DNA of 10,661 nucleotides from Archaeoglobales archaeon (lineage in GTDB: Archaea > Halobacteriota > Archaeoglobi > Archaeoglobales > Archaeoglobaceae), in contig QMZD01000030.1 of assembly GCA_003662985.1 (NCBI GenBank), positions 1 to 10,661 on the forward strand, given 5' to 3'. The first letter of the stretch is position 1; every line of letters starts with the position of its first letter. The notes under the pieces are model-generated. The model did no database searches and had not been told where the DNA came from. It saw only the letters and a list, made by a program, of their open reading frames with translations. Positions 5,824 through 10,661 of the stretch are shown here, piece by piece. A program made the translations under genes and the position numbers.

Positions 5824-7233
5824 ATGAAATTTGATGTTATCATTGTTGGAGCGGGACCAGGTGGGATGTTTGCAGCCCATAAACTGGCAGGAAAGCTTAA
5901 AGTCGCTGTTTTTGAGATGGGGAGAGACATAGATAAACGGAGATGTCCAATAAACCTTTCTGAGACTTTTTGTATGAAGTGCGAGCCCTGTAACATCACC
6001 TCCGGCGTTGGAGGGGCTGGAGGGCTTTCTGATGGAAAGCTCAATTTCGTCAAACCCGAATATCCTTCAAGCTTTACAGTTGGCGGTGATTTTTTGGGAC
6101 TTATCGATCAGAATTATCTTTTAGAGAAAATGGATGAGGTAGACTCGATTTTCCTTGAAAATGGCGCTCCCAATGAGGTTTATGGAATGGATAATGGAAG
6201 ACTGGAAGAATTCTTGAAAAAAGCTAATTCTGCAGGAATAGAGTTCATTCCTCTCAAGCAGAGACACGTTGGCAGTGATGAACTCCCAAAGGTTATAAAA
6301 AACATAGAGAACTATCTAATCGGAAATGGGGTTAAGATTTTTCCAAATACGTCTGTTGTGGACATAAATCCTAAAGAAAGGAAAATAGTCACATCAAAAG
6401 GAAAAGAGTACGAGTATGAAAGACTGATAGTTGGAGTTGGAAGGTGGGGGGCCGGATGGCTCGAAAAATGGGCCGAGAAGTACAAGCTTGCCGTAAGTAA
6501 GAACTCAGAGGCGAGGGCAATTGATGTGGGTGTAAGGGTTGAGGTTCCGGCATCGATAATGGAGGAAATCACCTCTGTTATCTACGATCCAAAGCTTAGG
6601 GTTGTGACCAAAAAATACGATGACTATCTCAGAACCTTCTGTACCTGTCCCTGGGGATGGGTGATAAGGGAAGACTACGGAGAGTTCTGTTTGGTAAATG
6701 GACATAGTAAGGCTAAAGAAAAATCCAACAACACAAACTTTGCCCTTCTTGGCCACTACAGGTTTACGGAGCCTTTTGAACATCCAAACGAATGGGGAAG
6801 AGATCTTGCCAGGATTACTACAAAGCTCGGAGGGGGGAATCCGATAGTTCAGAGGTTGAAGGATCTCAGGCTTGGAAGAAGGAGCACGGAAAGTAGGATA
6901 AAAAACAACATCCTCGTTAGACCAACACTCGAAAAGGCGATTCCAGGGGATATAAGTCTCGCTTATCCGGGAAGGGTTGTTACCGATATTTTAGATGCTT
7001 TGGAACAGTTGGATCGTGTAATCCCCGGTGTTGCGGATGACTCAACCCTCATCTATGCACCTGAAATTAAGTTCTATTCTCTCAAGTTGAAAGTGGATAG
7101 ATACATGAGGACGAGTATAAAGCACGTTTACGCGATAGGAGACGGAGCTGGGATAAGCAGGGGTATTGTTGGAGCTGCTGTAACAGGATTGATAGCAGCT
7201 GAGAGTATATTGAGGGAGTTCAAGAAGAATTAG
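5824..7233 (+). CDS. FAD-dependent dehydrogenase of the COG2509 type
   Basis: A 469-residue flavoprotein. The N-terminal dinucleotide-binding fold is clear: VIIVGAGPGGMFAAHKL with GxGPGG at 9-14, and E31 ending the second strand. Next comes a cluster C41, C50, C53, C56 (CPINLSETFCMKCEPC) leading into ITSGVGGAGGLSDGKLN (58-74), the hallmark of the uncharacterized FAD-dependent dehydrogenase family COG2509. A TFCTCPWGWVI segment near residue 280 corresponds to the family's conserved CPGG-like region. The second FAD contact is HVYAIGDGAGISRGIVGAA (434-452), where D440 should bind the ribityl chain. No membrane segment is seen. The start is supported by a TATA box 30 bases upstream. Its reaction is unknown in the family. 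The four cysteines could bind a metal or Fe-S centre or simply be structural. It is divergent from the MBL-fold gene, with a shared control region. Confidence 0.85.
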   Translation: MKFDVIIVGAGPGGMFAAHKLAGKLKVAVFEMGRDIDKRRCPINLSETFCMKCEPCNITSGVGGAGGLSDGKLNFVKPEYPSSFTVGGDFLGLIDQNYLLEKMDEVDSIFLENGAPNEVYGMDNGRLEEFLKKANSAGIEFIPLKQRHVGSDELPKVIKNIENYLIGNGVKIFPNTSVVDINPKERKIVTSKGKEYEYERLIVGVGRWGAGWLEKWAEKYKLAVSKNSEARAIDVGVRVEVPASIMEEITSVIYDPKLRVVTKKYDDYLRTFCTCPWGWVIREDYGEFCLVNGHSKAKEKSNNTNFALLGHYRFTEPFEHPNEWGRDLARITTKLGGGNPIVQRLKDLRLGRRSTESRIKNNILVRPTLEKAIPGDISLAYPGRVVTDILDALEQLDRVIPGVADDSTLIYAPEIKFYSLKLKVDRYMRTSIKHVYAIGDGAGISRGIVGAAVTGLIAAESILREFKKN

Positions 7234-7308
7234 AAGAGTTAAAAGAATTAAGACAAATTAGATTAAAGTTTAAGGTCTAAAACGTTTAATGGATTCAAAG
7301 GTGGTTGG

Positions 7309-8439
7309 ATGGTTGAAATAATAGAGAAGGTGAGAAAAATAGCCGGAGAGTATGAAGATGTTACGATAGGCATCTTCGGCTCCCATTCAGCAAAGGAGGC
7401 TGGAATTTCCGCAAAAAGTTTTGGCCTTAGAACCGTCGTGATAGCTCAAAAAGGGAGGGAGAAGCTCTATACGGAATTCAACAGACATCTCTACGATGAG
7501 GTTTTACTCCTCGACTCCTTCAAAGATCTTCTGAACAGAGAAGTTCAAGAGAAACTTGTTGAGATGAACACAATCTTCATCCCTAACAGAAGCTTTGCCG
7601 TCTACGTTGGATACGACGGTATTGAGAATGAGTTTCTGGTTCCCATTTACGGCAATCGCTTCATGCTCAGGGCAGAAGAGAGGAATTTTGAGAGAGGGCA
7701 ATATTACCTCCTGAAGAAGGCTGGACTCAGGTACCCAATCGAGTTCTCTTCTCCCGATGAGATTGACCGACTCGTTGTTGTGAAGGTTCAACAGGCAAAA
7801 AATCCTCTGGAGAGGGCTTTCTTCTACGCCTCTTCCCCTGAAGATTACTACAAACAAGCGGAGAAGCTCCTGAAAGAAGGTGTCATCAACGAAGAGGGAT
7901 TGAGTAGGGCAAGAATCGAGGAATACGTTCTTGGAGCAAGATTTAACGCTAACTTCCACAGCTATGCTTTAAAAGATGTTTTCGGAAACTTTGATTTTGT
8001 CGGATTCTCCGACAGAAGACAGGTGAATCTCCAAGGTTTCCTGAATCTCCCCGCAAAAGACCAGCTGAAGATCGATGTACCGGTTAAGAACGAAGAGATC
8101 GGCCATTTCGGCATTACGATGAGGGAAAGCAAGCAGCAGATGGTGTACGAATATGCTGAGAAGTTCATCGAAGCTTGCAAGGAAGAATATCCCCCAGGGC
8201 TGATTGGCCTTTTCGGGTTGCAGGGGGCGATAGCTTACGATGTTAACGACAAACTCGATTTCTTCGTCTTCGATGTCTCGCCAAGGGTGCCCGGAGATCC
8301 TGCCATCGGCCCAACCTCGCCGGAAATGAGAAATCTAAAACTTAAGCATGGTGTAGCTATTGAAGATCCTCTCGACCTTTCGATGATGGAAATTCTGAAG
8401 GCAAAAGAGCTTGAAAGGCTGGCTGAAATCGTAACCTAA
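7309..8439 (+). CDS. PurP-family ATP-grasp ligase (FAICAR synthetase family), possibly the PurP2 type
   Basis: A 376-residue protein of the archaeal PurP family, whose characterized members use formate and ATP to convert AICAR to FAICAR, the ninth step of purine synthesis. Family regions in order: the N-terminal domain with IGIFGSHSAKEAGISAKSFG (20-39); the ATP-grasp centre with KKAGLRYPIEFSSPDEI (136-152); IEEYVLGARFN (203-213), FVGFSDRRQVN (230-240) and LPAKDQL (247-253); and the C-terminal PPGLIGLFGLQGAI (295-308). Near the end, the motif usually FEMSARVDGGTN in confirmed PurP proteins reads FDVSPRVPGDPAIG (321-334). This points to the PurP2-like branch, whose activity is less certain. AAGGTGG at 7298-7304, four bases upstream, is the SD. 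A TATA-like TTAAAGTTTAAG lies near 7264-7275. The gene converges on S8e. Family certain; FAICAR synthesis probable but unproven. Confidence 0.87.
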   Translation: MVEIIEKVRKIAGEYEDVTIGIFGSHSAKEAGISAKSFGLRTVVIAQKGREKLYTEFNRHLYDEVLLLDSFKDLLNREVQEKLVEMNTIFIPNRSFAVYVGYDGIENEFLVPIYGNRFMLRAEERNFERGQYYLLKKAGLRYPIEFSSPDEIDRLVVVKVQQAKNPLERAFFYASSPEDYYKQAEKLLKEGVINEEGLSRARIEEYVLGARFNANFHSYALKDVFGNFDFVGFSDRRQVNLQGFLNLPAKDQLKIDVPVKNEEIGHFGITMRESKQQMVYEYAEKFIEACKEEYPPGLIGLFGLQGAIAYDVNDKLDFFVFDVSPRVPGDPAIGPTSPEMRNLKLKHGVAIEDPLDLSMMEILKAKELERLAEIVT

Positions 8440-8449
8440 AGGGACCAAA

Positions 8450-8461
8450 CTAAAATTTTAG
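8450..8461. terminator. AT-rich palindrome between convergent purP-like and S8e genes
   Basis: CTAAAATTTTAG is a perfect 12-bp palindrome in the 28-bp gap between two convergent stop codons. It gives T-rich runs on both strands and may act as a bidirectional terminator. Confidence 0.35.
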
Positions 8462-8467
8462 AAAAGA

Positions 8468-8845
8468 TTATTCCACAAGAACGGCGTTGATTACCCCTTC
8501 CTGAGATGGCCGATTGGTAACTCTCGCCCTTCCAACAGAGGTTTCTATGATTGCCCCCTTAGTAATCACGTTCTTCCTCACATAGTGAACATGGGCTTTG
8601 TTTTCCACAACGCTCTTGATCTCTGCCTTGACGACCTTATTCTCTTTGGGAACGTAAACGTTAGCGAATTTGTCCATAACAAGCTTTATCTTTACGTTTC
8701 CCCCTCTGGTTCTCTCTTTTTTGATTTTTCTCTCCCCTATCAGGGTTTCAACCTGCGGTCTCCCAAGCTCGTACTTCCTCTTCTTCCTCGCACTCCTTAT
8801 CAGCTTCCCTGTGAACGTTCTTCTACTTCTTCCCTGCCAGACCAT
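8468..8845 (-). CDS. rps8e: Small-subunit ribosomal protein S8e
   Basis: A 125-residue S8e, the normal archaeal length, in the small ribosomal subunit. The conserved start MVWQGRSRRTFTGKLIRSARKKRKYELGRP, the ERKIKKERTRGGNVK segment and the C-terminal VTKGAIIET-type strand followed by VTNRPSQEGVINAVLVE identify it. The frame is open to a TTG at 8866, which would add MPSWVIS. I reject this start for three reasons: family members begin at M-x-WQG; the ATG at 8845 has its own SD (GGGTGAT, 8850-8856); and the TATA box at 8880-8891 places transcription start near 8861, downstream of the TTG. Upstream lies debris of a transporter operon whose last codons overlap this promoter. Confidence 0.95.
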   Translation of the reverse strand: MVWQGRSRRTFTGKLIRSARKKRKYELGRPQVETLIGERKIKKERTRGGNVKIKLVMDKFANVYVPKENKVVKAEIKSVVENKAHVHYVRKNVITKGAIIETSVGRARVTNRPSQEGVINAVLVE

Positions 8846-8877
8846 CGAAATCACCCAGCTTGGCAAATTCCTCCACT

Positions 8878-9186
8878 CTACTTAAATATTTTTCTTAAGC
8901 TCAAACTTGATTTATGACGGATCACCAAATGACCCCAGTTTTCAAGCAGTCTTTCACTCTCCAAGATTTCTATTCCACCATCAGCTTTTATCTTCTTATA
9001 CCTGAGGGAATAATTCTTTCAGCGATTTCTATGACGATGTCGAGTTCATAGGTTGCAATTACAATTGTCGATTTGCTCTTTTCTATTATCTCCAGTATCT
9101 TCCTACTGGGTTTTACACTCAACATTTGTTGTGAGCCCATCCAAACGGGTGTAAAGTAACTCTTCCTTTACCATCGGATTGAAAAA
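8878..9186 (-). pseudogene. Remnant of an ECF cobalt/nickel transporter ATPase (CbiO/NikO-like), deleted and frameshifted
   Basis: Three pieces of a CbiO-type ABC ATPase can be read in order on the minus strand. Frame a (9186-9133) gives FFNPMVKEELLYTRLDGL, matching the Q-loop region (F-x-PTVEEDVAFGPLNLGL in the family). Frame b (about 9130-8991) gives VKPSRKILEIIEKSKSTI and then VIATYELDIVIEIAERII, matching the D-loop to H-loop part (LDPxSRRxLLEIL..STIIIATHDLDLVLELADRVI). The catalytic H-loop His is now Tyr, and the frame ends at a stop (8988-8990). Frame c (from about 9007 to the stop at 8878) continues as YKKIKADGGIEILESERLL, the family's K-I-x-ADGPxxEIL..xELL tail. Walker A, the signature motif and Walker B are missing. 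The order and two frame breaks mean a dead gene, not a small functional protein. The family match is by eye. Confidence 0.6.
8880..8891 (-). promoter_or_regulatory. TATA box of the S8e gene
   Basis: AAAATATTTAAG on the minus strand is a strong archaeal TATA box. Transcription starting about 25 bases on (near 8861) gives a short leader holding only the GGGTGAT SD. The box lies within the last codons of the decayed CbiO frame. Confidence 0.6.
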
Positions 9187-9264
9187 GGAAGTTATCACGA
9201 TTTCTGTAAGAACGTGGAAAGCTGGTGCAATGTTCAGATCTAAGAATCCATCAGGTATAGGCAA
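9187..9264 (-). pseudogene. Remnant of a CbiM/NikM-like transporter N-terminus, fused to CbiO debris
   Basis: Starting at TTG 9264 the minus strand reads LPIPDGFLDLNIAP. CbiM/NikM membrane subunits of nickel/cobalt ECF transporters start MHIPDGFL, and only two codons differ here (ATG to TTG and CAT to CCT). An SD-like GTGAAGG lies just upstream. After about ten to fifteen residues the likeness fades, and the same frame runs straight into the CbiO Q-loop piece, ending at a stop at 9103-9105. The usual operon order is cbiM-cbiN-cbiQ-cbiO, so one internal deletion from early cbiM into cbiO would explain this fusion. A stop codon at 9269-9271 closes a 30-codon stretch just before it, which may be the tail of an older upstream gene that I do not recognise. 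Confidence 0.42.
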
Positions 9265-9385
9265 GCCTTCACTTCTGATCTTCCAAAGGCTTGATGTTAC
9301 TATTGATAAATTCTTTCCTTTCTTTGATAAGAGAATTTAGAGAACTAACACCAAGGGAGAGTTAATACCAAAAACCAAGAAAATA

Positions 9386-9412
9386 TTAAGAAAAAGGCCC
9401 TTTTTGAGCCTT
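9386..9412 (-). terminator. Hairpin plus T-tract terminator of the Alba gene
   Basis: On the minus strand AAGGC (9412-9408) and GCCTT (9398-9394) form a short stem with a nine-base loop, followed by more T residues (to 9391) and a T-rich run. It starts 13 bases after the Alba stop codon. Confidence 0.55.
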
Positions 9413-9425
9413 CAGAAAACAGAAT

Positions 9426-9698
9426 TCACTTACTCATGTAAATTTCTATAGTCGAGACGTTCATCTGCCTTCCCTGGGCTGAATCAAGTTCTTCGGTGTC
9501 AATCTTGATTTCATCGATCTTTACCCCAGGAAGAAACCTGTTCCTCACTATTTCTGCCACATCGACGGCCCTGCTTATCGCTCTACCCCTTGCCTTGATT
9601 ACAACGTTTCCAACACCCTCGTTAAACTGTGTTATTGTCGCAAGAACGTAGTTCATCACGGGCTTATTGCCAACAAAGACAACATGTTCCTCTGCCAT
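9426..9698 (-). CDS. albA: DNA/RNA-binding protein Alba
   Basis: A 90-residue Alba (Sac10b family) chromatin protein that coats DNA and binds RNA as a dimer. The diagnostic N-terminal segment [14 protein letters not shown] carries K12, equivalent to the lysine whose acetylation lowers DNA affinity in Sulfolobus Alba (Lys16 there). The second half shows [20 protein letters not shown] (30-49), then NRFLPGV and IEIYMSK at the end. GGGGTGATC at 9703-9711, five bases before the ATG, is a strong SD. A TATA box at 9733-9743 gives a leader of about fifteen bases. A hairpin terminator follows the gene. It is divergent from the MetE-like gene and transcribed as a single gene. Confidence 0.96.
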   Translation of the reverse strand: MAEEHVVFVGNKPVMNYVLATITQFNEGVGNVVIKARGRAISRAVDVAEIVRNRFLPGVKIDEIKIDTEELDSAQGRQMNVSTIEIYMSK

Positions 9699-9732
9699 GT
9701 CTGATCACCCCGAACTAAACCAAATTAAATTC

Positions 9733-9743
9733 GTTATTTAAAC
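9733..9743 (-). promoter_or_regulatory. TATA box of the Alba gene
   Basis: GTTTAAATAAC on the minus strand, preceded by an AGCAAA BRE-like element, is centred about 40 bases upstream of the ATG. It predicts a start near 9713, just outside the SD. Its quality suits a highly expressed gene. Confidence 0.6.
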
Positions 9744-9792
9744 TTTGCTGGAAGTAGAACTCACCGCAGATTGTAGAAGCAAGCATCGTAAG

Positions 9793-9802
9793 CTTAATTA
9801 AG
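9793..9802 (+). promoter_or_regulatory. Candidate TATA box of the MetE-like gene
   Basis: CTTAATTAAG, itself a palindrome, lies about 41 bases before the ATG at 9839 and would give a transcript starting near 9823, ahead of the GGTGAT SD at 9830-9835. Confidence 0.4.
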
Positions 9803-9838
9803 TTCCATCAGAAATGCCTCAAATACCAAGGTGATTCC

Positions 9839-10661
9839 ATGAAGTTTGATGACATTGGAAGCTTCCCTCTTCCTCCCGGAATTGACAGGGACTGGGTTGA
9901 AAGAAATCTCTCAACGAGAGAATTTGAGGAGCTAGCCCAGAGAGCTTTCGTGATGAAGGTAAAGGCTGGGGTCGAGGTTGCAAACTATCCGCAATTCCGA
10001 GACATGGTGAGGATGTTTCTCGATTTAATTAAGGACGAGGCATTTCAAGAGGATGCATACCTCATAAAGAAAAAGCATGCGAAAATTCCGGAATTTCATG
10101 CCCTGGAAGGATTGAACTACTCTGGAGACGTGAGAGTCTGTATTACGGGCCCATTCGAGATATACCTTGCTGAATTTGGAAGCGTTATATATGAGGATAT
10201 TCTGGCATCCATTTCCAGATCCCTTGCCAGATTTGCCGAGAATACAATAGAATCCCGCCTCAAGGTTACATGCCTCAGTCTAGATGATCCGAGTCTCGGT
10301 TTGAACCCAGAGCTTCAACCGACTCCTGAGCAGATGGAAATAGCCTACGAGAACTTCAACTTCAGCGTTGATGTTCAGATTCACCTCCACGCTCCGCTCT
10401 ACTACTCAAACTTTCTCGATGTCAAAACAATAGATGTGATCGGAATCGAATCGGCGAAAGATGAGAAGGTTTTAGAGTTCATTGATAAAGAGGAGCTCGA
10501 ATCCCATGAGAAAAAGCTGAGAATCGGGATTTCGAGAAGCGATATAGACTCGATGATAGCCTACTTCAACCAGAAGTATGGTGTAAATGCCTGGAAAGAC
10601 GAAAAACTCATTCTGAAAGCGATAGATGAACTGGAAGGAGCAGATAACATTTTAAGAAGAA
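9839..10661 (+). CDS. MetE-like cobalamin-independent methionine synthase core protein, 3' end beyond window
   Basis: An open frame of 274 codons runs from the ATG at 9839 off the right edge. It starts MKFDDIGSFPLPPGIDRDWV, with an early QFRDMVRMFLDLI helix, and belongs to the UROD/MetE (COG0620) family. Archaeal members lack MetE's N-terminal folate half and transfer a methyl group to homocysteine from a corrinoid or other donor. GPFEIYLAEFG (about 105-115) and CLSLDDPSLGL (about 143-153) fit the barrel strands. The zinc region reads HLHAPLYYSNF (H182, H184) and later IGIESAKDEK (E204), where MetE has HxC and then Glu about 24 residues on. The second ligand is thus His instead of Cys. The last ligand, a Cys in MetE, would lie past the edge. 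GGTGAT at 9830-9835 is the SD. It is divergent from Alba. Family fairly sure, activity less so. Confidence 0.8.
   Translation, partial: MKFDDIGSFPLPPGIDRDWVERNLSTREFEELAQRAFVMKVKAGVEVANYPQFRDMVRMFLDLIKDEAFQEDAYLIKKKHAKIPEFHALEGLNYSGDVRVCITGPFEIYLAEFGSVIYEDILASISRSLARFAENTIESRLKVTCLSLDDPSLGLNPELQPTPEQMEIAYENFNFSVDVQIHLHAPLYYSNFLDVKTIDVIGIESAKDEKVLEFIDKEELESHEKKLRIGISRSDIDSMIAYFNQKYGVNAWKDEKLILKAIDELEGADNILRR

Noticed and set aside
6312..6783. Two overlapping minus-strand frames opposite the FAD dehydrogenase
   Set aside because: Antisense shadows; the plus-strand product is a clear flavoprotein.
7504..8180. Two minus-strand frames (151 and 72 codons) opposite the PurP-family gene
   Set aside because: Antisense to a well-supported ATP-grasp gene, with no recognisable domain.
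8846..8866. N-terminal extension of S8e to the TTG at 8866
   Set aside because: The GGAGG upstream is only three bases away, the predicted transcript starts downstream of this TTG, and S8e proteins begin at the M-x-WQG motif.
8585..8917. Plus-strand frames of 110 and 71 codons opposite S8e
   Set aside because: They are antisense to a clear ribosomal protein gene, with no family likeness or SD.

Overview
The window reads as a euryarchaeal chromosome segment, most likely from a hyperthermophile of the Archaeoglobales. This rests on the gene set (archaeal ribosomal protein S8e, aIF1, Alba, prefoldin beta, a KEOPS Pcc1 subunit, a Brix/Imp4-type protein, the archaeal diadenylate cyclase DacZ, a PurP-family ATP-grasp enzyme), the AGA/AGG-rich arginine codons, TATA/BRE promoters and GGTGAT-type Shine-Dalgarno sites. 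The genus is inferred. No rRNA, tRNA, CRISPR array or insertion sequence was seen.

Layout. (1) 1-2050, plus strand: the 3' part of a site-2-protease-like membrane protein with two CBS domains, overlapping by 20 bp a TraB-family membrane protein that starts at TTG. (2) 2104-3440, minus strand: translation factor aIF1 and, upstream of it, the c-di-AMP synthase DacZ. (3) 3648-4716, plus strand: an information-processing operon of a Brix protein, Pcc1 and prefoldin beta. (4) 4802-7233: a divergent pair, a metallo-beta-lactamase-fold hydrolase (minus) and an FAD-dependent dehydrogenase (plus). Both appear to make leaderless mRNAs, and a near-perfect 22-bp dyad sits between their promoters. (5) 7309-8439, plus strand: a PurP-family ATP-grasp protein with an altered C-terminal motif, converging on (6) S8e at 8468-8845 (minus). 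(7) 8878-9264, minus strand: no intact gene, but readable debris of a nickel/cobalt ECF transporter: a CbiM-like N-terminus fused to CbiO pieces in shifted frames. (8) Alba at 9426-9698 (minus), with a hairpin/T-tract terminator. (9) From 9839 to the right edge, a MetE-like methionine synthase core protein, open at its 3' end.

Most intact genes are housekeeping: translation initiation, ribosome assembly, tRNA t6A modification, protein folding, chromatin, purine and methionine metabolism, and second-messenger synthesis. The least explained items are the decayed transporter operon between S8e and Alba, the operator-like dyad at 5718-5739, the HxH in place of the usual HxC zinc motif in the MetE-like protein, and the non-canonical PurP C-terminus. 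I see no convincing new multi-gene system.
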